From NCBI GenBank assembly GCA_005406025.1, contig BGZK01000886.1:186001-250000 (forward strand): a stretch of DNA of 64,000 bases. The letters run 5' to 3'. Below the pieces are notes generated by a model. That model did no database searches. It saw nothing but the letters and a program-made list of their open reading frames with translations, and was not told the DNA's origin. Position 1 is the stretch's first letter. Each line of letters opens with the position of its first letter. Below are positions 23,531 through 38,500 of the stretch, piece by piece. This DNA is from Eumeta japonica. Lineage: Eukaryota; Arthropoda; Insecta; Lepidoptera; Psychidae. The translations under genes were made by a program, and so were the position numbers.

Positions 23531-24817
23531 CACCCCATTGAATACATGACGATTCGGCGAATAGATTGTAGATCGTTTAAAAAAGTGGCATTAGTTCATA
23601 AAATGTTCAGACATATCATAAACTGGCCAACAGGGCCCGTGTCTCTATCTCAATATCTATGACACCAAACGGTGAACAAATTGTACATCTTTCGAGCAAA
23701 AATATTGTAACCTGTGCTTTATTGTTCATTTTATGTAATAAGTTTTGAATTTTTTCGCAATATTAATAGATTTGTTACATCACAGGATGTAAAATACATC
23801 GGTTCTGAAATACAAAGTTCATTTGCCAGTGAACTTTAATGTTGTTTTATTTAAATAGCTGTGGCACTCCATGGAAAAATGACAAACGTATGAAAAAATA
23901 ATTTAATTAATCCTGCGGTATAGATAAATAAGTAATATTTGTTATTGAATCGTCCAATAAAATGTTTTTAGTATCTATTTTTTCAAAAGAGTTTAAAAAC
24001 TATGATCTTATTTTAAAATATGACTGATAATTAAGCTTTCTATGCTATTTCTATTAGTATAAATATTAGAATTTTTTGGTTTTTAGTTTTAACAATGTCT
24101 AAGGAATGGAATAACCATATTCTAATAAACAATCAAACCGCACAAGAAATTGTTTTCGTCAATGTGTTGTTTATAGTGTTTATCCCATTTCAGAGTGAAG
24201 ATTCTAGAAAAACTGCGTTTACGACCTAGCTCATATGCACAACTCAATACCTATACACCTCTTCAAACTAATTTATTGCGTCAGTAACTTAGATTTAGTA
24301 TTCATCTCTAAGCTGATGGACGACAGCTATCTTTTTCTACTTAAAAGTGGTTGGAAGTTAGTAGTCGGACTTTAACATGCTTCTAAGAAAATAAATTTGT
24401 AGTAATTTGCTATTTAAACTGAGCTAAAGACTTGCTTAGACTTGCTTGATAAATGTTTCAATCACTTTTTGATCTGGCTAATCTCAAAATTCTGATTAAA
24501 ATATTAGAAATATTTAAGTATTTACATATCATATATTGGAGTTTTACAAATATTGAGTATTTTAATTATCGATATTTTTAATCGTTATTCTAATGAACAC
24601 AATAATATTAAAATATTTAACCGTTACCTTCTTCCTAAAGATACTAAAATGCATATTTTCCCCGCGGTGAAAATGAAATTTTCATAGAATTGGGAAATTG
24701 TTGCTTTCAGTCCGATTTTCTAAAACCGAGTTATGACAAGATTTTGACGTTTTAGTATCTTGTAGGTATCTATTTCAATCAACCATTTTCCAAGTGATGT
24801 CTATATAGGCATATGCC

Positions 24818-24935
24818 TGTGTGTGTCTGTATCTCTGTGAGTATATGTGCGTGCGTGTTTGCATGCGTGCGAGCGAGCGTGCGTGCATGCATGCATGTGT
24901 GTGTTTGTGTGTGTGCGTGTGTACCAACCACTACC
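24818..24935 (+). repeat. GT/GCGT-rich microsatellite
   Basis: About 110 bases of interrupted TG and GCGTGCAT units including TGCATGCATGCATG. Alternating purine-pyrimidine text of this kind can adopt Z-DNA. Confidence 0.8.
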
Positions 24936-27900
24936 AACTTTTGAATGGATTAACCAATTGAAACGCAGTTTACAACATTCGAAGCGATTGTGCTCAACAA
25001 AATATTTTGAGAAATCTTAGAACTGAGAAAAATGTTTTTTTTTTTAAATAACTTTTAGACTACTCTTTTAATTAATACCAAAAGTCTAATGAAGTATTTT
25101 CTCCAAATATTTGCATCGACTGTCGCAAAGTGCATAAAAGTCGGTTCATTTGTTCAAAAAATGTCGTTGCACAAAATTTTTTTAAAAAGTGTTCCTTTAC
25201 AATATTTTATAAACTGCTCTAGTGGTGAATTCCAAAGTCTATTGATTTGTTCTCCTTAAACCACATTGAATATTGTTAATTACATCAAAATCATTCGATT
25301 TGTTTAAAATATATAGTTGGAGACAATGTTTTCAAAAATAGTTTTTTTTTTAATCTTTTTGAAATTATTTTACCAGTAAATCCCAAAATCTAACCAACTG
25401 TTATATTTAAAAAATAACATTGACCTATGTAAACTGCATTAAAATCGGTTGATTCGTTCGAGGGATATCCTTAACGAAAGATTCCCAAAAAAAGTTTTTC
25501 TTCAAAGTATCTTCTATAGTTCTTTTTGAATTGATGTTTGGTATTGGTCGACTATTTTTGCTTAAAAAACTGCAATTAAAACCACAAACAGATCAAAATC
25601 AAACAATAAGTTCAATACATAGCATAGTTTAAAAATTTAAAAAATAACGTTTTATTTGTAATGAACAAACCTAGGTGTTTGTACTTGTAGAGCTGAAAAC
25701 ACATTAAAATAATATTTTTGTGCTCGAAAAGCTTGAAAAAATACAAAAATTTTCTTTCAAATTAAAAGTCAATAATTTACTGCCAGGTATATTTTTGAAG
25801 ACGTTGAGCTCAAAAATAGGAAAAATTTTCAGGAATGGCCTACAAAGTCAACCGTTTTTTGAATTCCTCAACACGAAAAGCTTAAAGAATAGGTCTTTAA
25901 GCTTTGAGACTATTACATTTTTGCACATAAAGAGCTCAAAAACACATCGATAAATATCAAAGTGATAAGTTTTAGAGATAACCTTCAAGATCAACAATTT
26001 TACATTTTATTTTTAGTTGACTATAATATAAATATTTTTTATATACACATCTAATTAAGTTGTCACATTTTATCACATCGCATCACATTATTTTTTTTTT
26101 ATTAATCGTTCTGCTTAATGTGCAGCGTCGGATTAATTAATCGCGAATAAGTAGTAGGTATGACGGTGCACAAATGCTTACCACATTCTTAATCATATTT
26201 AACGAATTAATAAGTGTTTTCCTAGCATTTTTAACTGTAACAATAAATCATCAATACATTCATATGCAAATGAGAACGAATAATATATAACACGCATATT
26301 TAAAAAGATTTTTTTCAGAAGGCAGTTGAGCATTTCATGTTCTAAATTAATAAAGGCTTTTAGAAACTTATAATTATAAGTAATTTGTTCTTTTATTCAC
26401 TTATTGCATTTTAATTACTCTTAACATCGGCCGCCGGGAATACCGCGTGATGATGGCTTTCTGCTGTTGCATTTTTTATATAATAATTCCTTATTTTTTT
26501 TTTGTATTTTTCATTTAATTACTATCAAGCGTTGTTAATTTATTTTATTGCATCTGCTATTTATTACCATATTTATTACCGCAATGTATTAGCGAAAGGA
26601 ATTCTCTTTTCACCCGGGTATCCTACGCCATATCTTGATTTTTATCATTTCCTAAAATTAAAAGTGCCTGAAATGTCTATTTTTTTGTCCAACAATGTAT
26701 ATCAGACCTTCACGATCTTAATCTTTCAAAATTCGTTCGGCTTGCAAAGTTTGGAAATTAAGGTTTGAGGGACGGTATGTTACGCACATTTTGCGTTTTG
26801 GAGATAAATAAGCCTAAAAATGTATTTTAAATATTTCGATCATGCTCTTACCCACAATGATAATATATAGATTTGTTTTGTTTTGCATTCTCAATTCTCG
26901 AATTAAATAACCTGATACTTAATAAAATAAAGTATAAATAAATAGAAGTGACCATGACTTTCATAACTATTCCGAATTTCACGTCTATGGAAATAACGGG
27001 CATTATAGAAAACGGCCGTGACGTAGACAATTGTTGTTACATTTTACGCACAGACGGACATATAAATACACAGGCCCACATTATAAGGTTGTAAACTGAA
27101 TTTGCATTCGGACCATTCTATATCTAAAAAAAATACGTCTCAAGATCTCTTAAGCTTCGTTTTAATAGGTTCTACCTTTATGCTTTTTGTATCTTCCGGG
27201 GTTCCTGAAAATTGCGAGGCCTATGGTCCGGTGCTTGTTGCCCCTTTATTAATCCGGCACTAGATTACGGAGATCAAAGACGACATCAGAGACGATATTT
27301 TTAAGGGTTATCTGATGTGGCATCACATGAAAGAAAATAAATTAGTATAACGTTAAAAAAGACATTATTTATGAAACAAAAGTTATTATCCTGGGCGATC
27401 TCCGAAAGTGGTTACTTGCTGGCCCAACGCATCTATATTGAAATACAACGGTTAATAAGGACCCGATTGAAAAACAAATAAGTTCGGTATATTATTTTAC
27501 ATTTTTCTATTATAAACAATAAAACACGCATTTGTTTATAATATAAAATATGTTTAATATTTTTCACGATATGAAATGTAATTTTGAATTTCTTTTAGGG
27601 AAAATTGTTAACACCCAACTAGCGCAGAGTAGCTACTATTACATTTAGAGGCTGCGAGAGTTAACTGCGTGTTATTATACACGCTATGCAGGCCTGCAGC
27701 TGCTAAAACTCTAAGAACCGCCCCCTTATAGAGCCAATTTAATAGAGCCAGTGAAGCTGCTCGATACCTCATGTAAGGCGTGATAGAGATGAAAACAGCG
27801 GTCAAAGCCGATATCGGCGCTAATTATCCCTACATCGGTTCATCGTTCGCTTGCTTCCTAGCATTTTCTTGTTATAGTGTTAATACATGGTTTATTTACT

Positions 27901-29181
27901 TCGGCACACATATGTCCCTTTTGGAATAAAATTAATGGGCGGATCGGGTCTTCAATTCATTGAATATATTTTATGAAAATAATTTGACGGATGTTTCTGA
28001 GCCTAATCTTTTATTAGAATTTTGATAAATTTTTTATAAATGTTGAAGGTCATGTTCGAGATCATATTAAGACGTGCCGAGGGCATAAACAAACAAAAAT
28101 AGAAGAATAAAACATATTTTCCTCAGACAATGACGGCAATTACGACTTTGTCTTCAATTTTAGCTCCATTAGTACTCTTTTGAAGAAAAAGACGCTAAAA
28201 GTCAATGTTTAGAAGCTCCTCATTCCATATTTACTGGAAAATTCTCAGAGAAAATCTTAAGTTTCTATGCAATATCCAATTGAGATAATATCTATATCTA
28301 GTGTGTGGATCTGATATGATATAAAGCTGAAATCTGCATTTAACATATATACAGTAATAATAACTCAGGTTGCCATAAAACAAATGTTAGACGACCTTGC
28401 TTTAAAGAAAAAAGGCTGCAAAAGTATACGATATACCTATGTATTATGTGTTTGTTTTTATTATAAAAATCTAAAACTAAAAACATGAATTAGCTAATAC
28501 ATAATATTTTGCGGTTTTACAAACAGGTCTTCAAGAAGAAATTTTATAAGCCGTAGTGCCAATTCCACCTCATATGCATAATATTACTTTTAATAATCAG
28601 GTGAATCAGTGTCAAATTTATAGCTTACAATACACTGCATGGCACAGTATCGCAAAAAATGCCTAAAGAGATCCAACTCAAACTTTAATGCAGTAAATGG
28701 AAACAAAATACCACTAGCCCTATGCAATTAAAATATACCAAAAGATATACAATGCCAACTATTATTCATTTGACTGTGGTATAAGGTATCACGAAAAATG
28801 TGTTCGTTTACGCTGCGGTCATAAGCTTTAATATTGTCATTGTCAACAAAGGATGTGATCGTCAAATGGAAATGTTATAGTAGCTTTCTTTAACCTCCCA
28901 GTTGTAAGTAATGTGAGAACCAACTAAGGTATCACTTATATTTGTATGCGGAGAGCCAGCCATCCGGTAGGTATTATTTTTTTTTTCAGAATTTCTAATA
29001 TTTTTAGCATCAACATTAAGCAAATATCATTTAATAAAATGAAAAGTATGGTGTGAACTTGACAAGCTACGTAATATGCCTGGATGAGTTTCTTGTGACG
29101 TTATCGGTAATGTAAATTATAAATCAAATATAAATTTTAAAAGGTTAAAATGCAAAAATAACCAAATTCGTTTCTGAAAAC

Positions 29182-29217
29182 AGTCCCTGTTTTCCATAAA
29201 AATGTAAAACAGGGACT
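29182..29217. repeat. 12-bp perfect hairpin
   Basis: AGTCCCTGTTTT and AAAACAGGGACT are separated by 12 bases. Confidence 0.75.
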
Positions 29218-30359
29218 AGGTACAAGGTTTCTTGAAATAGTTTCATTTTCTGATAAAATGTTTCTAAATACCATAATTAATACCCATCCGATAAAATTGA
29301 ACAAATTCAGCATAGATATTCTGTATAAACAGCAAGACAAAATCATGAAAATAAATTAAAATATAAGGAATAATATACTGTATATATTCACGCGAATCCC
29401 ATTTTTATTTGGGCAATTATTTATTTCCATTTTATATATGTCATCACGTGTGTGGTGTGTCACTTAGTGACACTTGTAATATAATACCTCATATACAATA
29501 ACTTGCTACTAAAATATCACTATGTTATAAGCAGGGAAACACTTGATACCAGCTGCGGACCAGCATATGCAAATGGTTTAGGCCGGTTTCGATTGCTCGA
29601 GAATAAGTGTGATGATGGAATAGAAAATACAAAATAAAATTATAAGCGTGGTAAATTGGTTGACCCATTGAGAAATAAATGAGTAGAGTCTGTCACTTCC
29701 CTATCTACAAGATTTAATTTATATTTACGTTTACGAAAATAACTGAATGAACTGAATTTTTAAAATACATTTTGTGGCAACACGTTCATCAGATGACTTT
29801 GACTTGGTATGCTAACCAAAAGAGCCAAGGCACGACATGGAACTGCTCAAAGGCGAAACAGGTAAAAACGCTGTGTTTATGGGCTCTTGTAACTTATGGT
29901 TCCGATAATAGGATTTAATACAAATTCCTGATGCATGTGTCACTACAGCCAAGAAGCTCTTCTCCGAGTGGTCTTCAACCAACGATCCATGCACACGTTG
30001 TTCTTTCTTACTCGGCACGTGATCTATATAACATCACCTTGGTGTCATTATGTCTTACACCGTAACCAAGATCGTGAAACCTTTATACGGCGAATAAAAA
30101 CACGACTAATTGTCATTCGTTTAGCTTATCACTTTATTAGTAACGTAAGTCATCTTATTTATTAAATCGATCATTCCGTATTATTAAAAATATTCATTTT
30201 ATTGTATAGGTTTTACAATTTTATTGGGAATCATAGATATTTTAAATCAGTTTTTTTTTTATGTAAGTCACACTTAATATTTTTGAATTGGCCACTTAGG
30301 GACAACAAAACATACAATACATATTTAAATTAAAAAATGTAAATAGATATTTAAATTTA

Positions 30360-31520
30360 AAAAAAATGGAACTCTTTGCCAACTTCGTTATGTAGGTATA
30401 TTGTATTCATTTGTAATTTGTTGTTACAAATTGGCGGCAAACAGAAAAACGTTTGTCAACATGCATTTAACCCAAAAAAAATTCGTGTAATGATATTTTA
30501 TGAATTTCGTTGCCATTTAAACCAACAAGAAATTAATAACAAACTTTGGTCAATGAAGCTTCATCTCTTAGCACTGTTTATAATTGGTTTAACTAGGACA
30601 AACGTGATCGCATTAATATGACTGACGATCTGCGCGAGGGACGTCCTTCTACGGCGACGATCGAAGATAACACCAGTGTTGTACAGCTCATGAGAGTGAT
30701 TGACAAAAGAGTGACCTACCAGCAGGTTTGTACAACTTAGGCATTGGTATGAGTTAAGTATACAAAATATTTCATGAATATTTAACAGTTGAAAAGCTTT
30801 GCATTCGAATAATATTTTATAATTTGTAGCTCAAACACTCCGTCATGTTAATTGGTGCTGAGAAATGATGCAAAGCTTTGGAGGTAGTGACTCAAATGCT
30901 GTATACGACAAAGTTGTAGATGACGAAAATTGTATTTACTGTGACGATCCCGAAACCAAAAAGACAGGCTGCTCAGTGGGTGTTTCCTTTCGAAGAGTTG
31001 CCTACTAAAGTAAAACGAGGTCAAAGCGGAGAGACAAAAATGGTGGTCTCCTTCGGAACGACGGATGATTATACAACAATCGTTTTAGAAGATAAGAAAA
31101 GAGTCACTGGAAACTGGTACACTAATAACTTTTTGCCTTTTTTTCTGTTTGTTTTCTGAAAAAACGTCTTCGCAGTAGGATTCTTCTTCACCATGACAAA
31201 CGCTTCACCACATACAGCCAGACAAATAATTATTTGGGCACGTTAGGTACATAAATACTGACTTACCCGCCTAATACTCCCGACCTCACACTAAACGATT
31301 TTTTATTTATTTCCTAATATAAAAGAAAACATTTTAGGAAAGTGGTTTATGGATACCGAGGAAGCAGTGACTTGATATGAAAAGGCCGTCGAAACGTCCC
31401 CTAAGTGCGAATGGACTAAGTTTCAAAGAAAAACAAAAAGACAAAGAAAGCTCAGTGGTTTAATCTAATGCAACGCAGTATTGATATCAATGGACACTAT
31501 TTTGAAAAAATAATAGTATT
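30360..31520 (+). mobile_element. Mariner remnant C (distinct subfamily)
   Basis: Broken transposase is readable as NRDRINMTDDLREGRPSTAT-like text (about 30600), VIDKRVTYQQV (about 30700), an ENCIYCDDPETKKT segment (about 30930), ILLHHDKRFTTY (about 31180) and PNTPDLTLNDFLF (about 31280). The HHD and PDLxxxDF spacing fits the second and third acidic residues of a D,D34D mariner. Multiple stops and frameshifts mark it as dead. Confidence 0.8.
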
Positions 31521-33029
31521 AAAAATATTTTGCTATAGTTTGCTCAGTTACTGATTCTCTAAAGATTTTCGGTTGTCCCATGTATAGTGATCCGATCGTT
31601 TGTCGATTTCCAACTTTAAATTTTGACTTTTTCTTTGAATTCCCATCGACCTTTTTGTGACCAATTAAATCATTTATTAATTAGCACTATCCATGACTTG
31701 GTATCTGTGAAATTTATTTTAAAAAATCAATTAATCATCAGTGAGCCGATTTGGATGAAATAAAACGTATCTTTTTATCCTAAGCTACGGTCAGATTATC
31801 GGTCAAAACCCTATAAACAATTATATGCTAGCGTATTCAAACAAATGATAATTTAAACAAAACATGTAGGCTTTTTTTATTATAACAAAACAATACCGAA
31901 GCATAAAAACTGGAATATTAATTGTTTTATTAAGAATATTTTAATCATGATTTGCAGAATGTCGCCAAATGTAACATAACGCGTAATCCAAACTCATTCT
32001 ATACCGAGTTTAATAATACATTTTATTATGCGAATTTAGTTACGTATGGAAGGCAAAAAATGCGGTGATTACAAAGTTAATTAATCTACTGCCTTCTAAA
32101 GCATGAAAGCTAAATTGAAGCAATTTTACCTAAAAAAAACTTCTTGTATCTACTTATGTACGTATGTAAGAAATTACAGCACTTTTTCGTAATTTTTTTT
32201 TTGTAAATGTAAATTCTTTTTTTTTCATCAATCGGCTATCGATACATCTTCATTTTGTATCAGAATACGTCACATTAAATTAAATACAAAATAAATCTTT
32301 GTACTGCTACCTGCGTCTGCAGTCCTAGTACTTGATCGAACGTTAACGGACGATCAAGATGTCTTTATTTTATATCAGATTATGCCACATTAATGTTTTG
32401 TACCGCTTCCTTTGTAGATTGTCCTGGTACTCGGAATCCGAATTATATGTTACATTAGCGCATTACATGTTCAAAATACACTCCAATCAAAATTTTGTAA
32501 TGCTGCGCTAAAGAAAAAAAACTTTAAAACAATTGGAGAATTTATTGTCAAGTTTATTATTTAAATCGGCTACCTGCATTTTTAATATTATAATAATACA
32601 TGCAGTTAAAAAATAGTGAGGCACAAATGTACTCGAGTTTCGTCAAATCAAACAGCATCAATAGATTCAAATATAGGTTCTTTATGAGCATAAACATGGA
32701 ACACAAGTACCTCTCTCATAGTACTAGTAAAAATCTGATGCTGAAGTCTCTCTAAATCCTGCGTCCTTATCACACCACAAATGGAGTGAACAATGAACGA
32801 ACGTACATATAGGCACGTGAACAATGATTGCGCTAATATCTGATCGTCAAAGATGTTGGCATATCTTGGCCGATTGTGTAGAGTAGCCGTAATATGTTGG
32901 CATCATTACGCTAATTCGTGGGGCGCACCATAGGTTTCTGGAAGTGGCCACTTACATACACAATCTTTAAAAAATAATTAACTACTGCTTTTGAAAATGG
33001 AACTCTAGCTGTAAAATACAGTTTGTTTC

Positions 33030-34060
33030 ATCTAACTGTCAATTCTTATGTTGTGGCGTAATTTTAAAAACTTCGTGTCTTCATCACTATGGATTTGAGT
33101 CGTGAAAATTTTCATAGTATGTTTAAGAGTAATTTAACAGCTCAGCAGAGTATGCTGTGCGCGCATGATCGAAACAGACAAGCATGTGACCTATCATGAG
33201 ATTCGGGCATCATTAAGCATAGTCACGAATCAAATACAATCAATCCTACACAAACATTTGAATATGAAAAAGCTATGCTCGCGGTGGATCCCACAGAATT
33301 TGAGTGACGCTCAAAAAACGAACCACGTCACTTGGTACAATACCATACTTATTAGATTCAAGGAAGGGGCGTGAAATTTTGTGTAGAGCATAATAATAGA
33401 TGATGAAACATATATTATTGCTACGACCCTAAAACAAACCATATGGGTCTATCGAGATGAGCCGAAACCAACTAGTGACGCACCAACGAAGTGCCCCTAA
33501 ACGGATGATTGATTCTTTTTTTAATAGAACTGGACACGTGGCTACTGATGCTTTGGAAAATTGTCGCACCGTGAATAATGATTTGTATACAACCATTTGT
33601 TTGCAGGGAAGTTATTGCCGAACTACAAAAATAACCGTAAACGTCGTATCATCTTGCACTATGACAATGCCAGTCCTCTCACGGCCAAACATTCAAATAA
33701 TTTTTTAAAGGAGAAAAACATAAAACCTATGAGCAATCCTGCATACGTTCCCGACCTGGCACTTTGTGACTTTTTTTTGTTCGCGAAAATCTAGACCCAA
33801 TTACGCAGTCAATAATTTTTATCCCCAGAAGAGGCCGTCGAAGAGTATAAAAAACATGTTTCCGAGGCCACCACGCAGGGAGGGGTATCATAAATGTTTT
33901 CAAAATGGGCTTATTCGTACGAAGAAGTACATTTATACAAGGGAGAATTTTTTGAGAAACAATAATGTCTTTTTTGACCATTCATATTAATTTTTACTTA
34001 TTCATTCCAGAAATTTTCACTGTGCCCTACGTATAAACTTTGGAAAGCGTTTTTTGCGTA
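33030..34060 (+). mobile_element. Mariner remnant D with internal deletion
   Basis: The element opens with MDLSRENFHSMFKSNLTAQQ (33089), the start of a well-known insect mariner transposase group, then jumps to DRNRQACDLS, showing an internal deletion. Later text includes LNMKKLCSRWIPQNLSDAQK (about 33260), FFNRTGHVATDALENCRTVN (about 33515), a CTMTMP/LHYDNASPLTA stretch (about 33655) and a PDLALCDFFLF segment (about 33752). Frameshifts separate the blocks. Confidence 0.83.
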
Positions 34061-34911
34061 GTCCATTTGAAAAAATTACATATTATAGATAAATATAGTT
34101 ATCTACCTTATTGTGTTGTATTGTCATTTTAATATCTATATCATATAATAAATAATATATGTAATGGTGCTCATACAAATATTTACATAATACAACTTTA
34201 ATTATGAATTTCAACCTGTTTGTTTTTCGTATACTATAAACAATTATAACTACCATTCCCACTGAAACACCATATTGCATACAATCCCAAATGATGTTTG
34301 AAGTAGTGTTGGTATCCACACAATTGTGCAATACATATTTAATATTCGAATTACTTTGTATTTTTTATCAATTTGTATTGACAATAAAACACTTTCTAAA
34401 GTGAACCGTAGATATTAGCTCAAAATCATGCTTCTCAATCTAAGTTTCGAAGTCCAAAGCTTGAACATTATGTTTTGTTATTTTCAAATAAGAATCCGTA
34501 AACATTTCCTTTTGCTCAAACACAAAATTGCTTTATAAATTTTATTTATGATATGCACGTATTTTTGTACATATATTAATTGTTTTTTTCACACATATAA
34601 ATGTTTTATTTGTCTGCTAATATAATCTACGTGTATTTAACGAGTAATGCGTTTAACATTATAAATAAAGTCATTAAATGTACCAGTATAATTCTCAGAA
34701 ACGATTTTAGACTTGGAATACGATAGGAAATTGAATATTTCATAAATAATTATAAGCAAAATCGTTTTATTTGTTATTATCTTATTCAATTTCTTTATAT
34801 AGGGTAGCTTACTACTTCTTATAAACTACTGTATTTGAAGTTTTTTTATTAAAGTGAGAATGTACTGAAAGCTTTTTTTTACTATAAAAATAACTATCTT
34901 AATAATGACTT

Positions 34912-35110
34912 GAGGCACTAGTGTCCATTGACATTATTTACTAGCGTCAAAAATGTTCGCTTTGCAATAAAGAGATGGCATAGAATATTTGATGGCCTAT
35001 AGTACCTAGACTGTTTTTTAACTGATTTCAATTTTGATTTCACTTTTAGTCTTCACGTCTAGTCAGCTTACATAATTCATCAATAAATTTAGTACACTAA
35101 GTATCAGTAA
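34912..35110 (+). repeat. Interspersed repeat family Y, copy 2
   Basis: It shares CACTTTTAGTC, AGTCAGCTTACAT, TTCATCAA and TATCAGTAA in order with 23340-23530, same orientation. Confidence 0.6.
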
Positions 35111-35389
35111 ACTTGGATTTAGGTATACACACTGTTTCGATATGTTCACTGTTGATGGGTCTCCGACCGAGAAGTCACCTGAACATCACATGCATTGTTC
35201 ATTTGAGTCTTGGAATTCAGGGCATTTTTCGACTAGATACACTGGACTAATTTTCATTTTCAGTGAATTATGATTTATACCTTCTAAATCATCGGCCATT
35301 CGTCCAAGTATACCGAACACAAAAAGGACAATACGTTTTTATTTAAAAATATATTATACTTTTATTACAAGTAAAAATCTGTAACATAA

Positions 35390-35520
35390 TATGGATGGTC
35401 TCCGGGGCCTAACGCGTGAAACACTGTTGCGGGCGCATTCTGTTTTCCGTTCGATTCCCAACTGAGAATATTTAGGTGTAATATATGTACAGTTCGTAGC
35501 TTTAGTTACGATAGAGCAAT
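35390..35520 (+). repeat. tRNA-derived SINE-like fragment
   Basis: GTTCGATTCCC at 35449-35459 is a textbook RNA polymerase III B box, preceded by about 50 bases of GC-richer text beginning TGGATGGTCTCCGGGG, which could be a decayed A box. It does not fold as a complete tRNA that I can see, so SINE is preferred. Confidence 0.45.
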
Positions 35521-35529
35521 ACATAGTAC

Positions 35530-38500
35530 AATTCTTTATACTCGTATGGAGTAATCACACTCTTCAGGGCCTTTAGCGGTTTCAGCCGCACGTCGGTTCT
35601 CGGGCCACAGTTGCCGGTTAAACTGTAGGTATACGAGCCTTAAAAATCACTAGATTATGCGCCCATTCTCAAAGACATTCATCTTCTTCTTCGCTTACTG
35701 TATTCTGACTTTGGTTGATCGGTTTTTCGGTGTCAAACGAATAAAAGTCTTACAATTTACTCCTGTTGATCTTTGTAACGGAGCGCACGTATATATCTAT
35801 GTGGGTACTAGGCCATGTTTCAAATCATTACTGAAAGTAGGTAGGTACTAAACACCTACCGTGTTTTAAACTATTACTAAATCATCCCGACTTAGTAATA
35901 ATTTACGTAGGTATTAGTGATACTAACAGGTATAACAGATGTCAATACTAATCATTGGAGACCGATTACGAATTTATTAGGAAGTAAAAATAAAATAATA
36001 ACAACAAAAAAAAATTAAAAAGTAAACTTTTAGAACAACATATGTTGGAGATGTATATTCAATTATATGCAATACCAAAATGCACTACGCAACCACTAAA
36101 ACACATAACCGATCGCGCGTAACTTGTGAACGTACGGGTCGTTAAAAGACAACGAACTTATCGGCGCTCGAATATTTACATCTACTAATGGTCTAGCACA
36201 TTTCACAGGTACAAATAAAGTCATAATACATCAATCATAAAATACGAAAACGTAAACATGTTACGTCCGACGTAACAAAACATTTACCGTAATCATAATG
36301 CACAAATAATGTAAACAAGCACGCCCACGCATTTCAAAATAAACAAGCATGGTCCTATTCTCTTATTCCTTTGAAATGGGAGTTGTTGTGTTATTTTATT
36401 GTTTCGTTTATGAGCGTAATTCGCACCAACATATTTTTCATTAGGTATATCGAAACGGGGCTTGAATTCCTGAGGAGTGCCAAGAATTGGACGTCAAATA
36501 GTACCTACTCTTATTGTCAACATATTTATTATATCAACGATTTTTGTTGATGATTGATAACAAACATCACTAATATACAGTCGACGCTTTTAAGGGTACA
36601 AGGTGGATACTAGTTTTAAAGATTCGTAGACATAAAATGGCATAGAATACGAGTAAATAATTAAATATTGTTTTGTTCCTCTTGTGAAATTCGATTCATA
36701 GTCAAAATAAGCACATAAATTCTACAATCAATCAACGGATAGAACTTTGATAAATTAAATTATATATTATCTATAGTACTTAAGTTAACAATGAAAACAA
36801 ATACTTCCTTTTCATTTCAAATTTAAGGTCACAGACAACGGACGTGAAAAACAGATAGAGAGCATAAAATAAAATATTTTTATTACAAAAAGTTTAGGAC
36901 TATCAACTTCAACTGAAAATAACTTCAACAGCAAAATATTTTGGACACAGCCTGAACGTAAATCTGGAGTAGGCGACAGTACGATGTAGTCCATGACCTT
37001 ACTTTAGATGAATATGTGTTTGTGCGACTCGTAGGTAAGTAGTTTTTGTGACAAGGCGACTTATTTTTCAGGAACACCAATCGTTGTCGTGCACTAATCC
37101 GTCCGCTTGTCTTTTACGGTCACGTTTTCGTAATCGTAATTATCGTCTGTTCAACCATGTTTTTATTTTACTTCTTCGTATCTATTTGACTTTTTCGCTA
37201 TATTGTATATAGCAGAATTAACACTCGTGTGCTGCTCAATCGGTCATAATAATAGACTTTGACGCGGTCTGTATCCGATAATTTTTGATTCCTTACTTTA
37301 TATCAGAATTTCATGCAATTATAAATGACGGTGCATGCATCATTGGGTAAAATGAATTTTAAACGATTGGAAAATGTTTATTTATTGATGGCACTTCATA
37401 CAGTAATTGTATTATTAATGCTCAATGATATTTTTTTATAATTTACAGACAATAGAGTATTATCGCTTACAAGTAATCTTCATTAACTTATAAAATCTTA
37501 CAGTTTATAAGACGATTGAAAACACTCGATAAGCGTTTGTAGTGTAAACTATTTTCTATGCAATCAACGTTAATATTTATCAAAAAATAGGTATATTGAC
37601 ATCATAACGTCCCCATATAATTCGATCATGGTTCCACTCCTATACTTTTAAAGACAAATTGAGTTTTTCTGTGAAATTTATTTATTCAACCTGTATTGTA
37701 CAATGCCATTTATTTAAAACATTTAGGTTCTGGTAATAGGTGTAAGATAGTACGCAACTTAGTGCTCTTGTAAGCTGAAACCGCGAGAGTGACCTAAACC
37801 TATAGTGGCTGGGAATAACACGATAACTTATTTACAGTATAGATATATTGTTTATTTGGTTTGTTCTACTTTTTTAGTTTTAATATTCTTCTACATTATC
37901 ACTTTTTTTGAGTGTCATCTTGATTAAGTTACATAGCTTTAAGTTTAATACCTCTCAAACTTGTAACACGTGCTGCCGTTACCGTAACTTAGCAGCTTTC
38001 AAGATATTTAATCGAACGCGTCTCTATCATTTTAAAGTTCAGCAGGTATGACTTCATTACGCGATTACTACTAGTGCAGGGCTACTAAATTATATCTTAA
38101 AACAACAGAAACGAGATAGATTGAATAAAAATTTGCACCATTTTATATAAAAGAATTCTACAAATTCTGTATATTATTGTCAGAGAAAACTCTCATATTG
38201 GTAAATTATTGCTAATAAATCTCTCTATATAGTTGCTATTTAACTATAAGTAGGCATAAAAGTTTGTGCTGCAGAATTTTAATTTCAGTTTCAACTTGTT
38301 TCTGTCAGTTTAGTTGTGATCTAATCGTATAATTATAATATATTATAAAAACTATTTAAATATTAATCGAAATATTTTTTAACCACATGCAGAGCAATAA
38401 TATATTCATTATAATCTATAACTTTACATCTTCGTTCCTAATGTGGAATTACGTAGATAAATAAGATAATTTGTGCACATCCCGTACTTATTTAATTCAA

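Larger units (their letters stand above)
19420..30350. other. Upstream flank or first intron of vg; no coding exon recognised
   Basis: Long AT-rich noncoding stretch with one copy of repeat family Y, a microsatellite and a possible SINE. A GC-richer block at 27600-27850 may be an unassigned repeat. No frame has a known motif. Confidence 0.5.

Noticed and set aside
24818..24935. CRISPR-like or designed repeat array
   Set aside because: Simple interrupted GT/GCGT microsatellite with no regular spacers; a eukaryotic genome.
35449..35459. True tRNA gene
   Set aside because: A B box is present but no complete cloverleaf could be traced; a SINE fragment is more likely.
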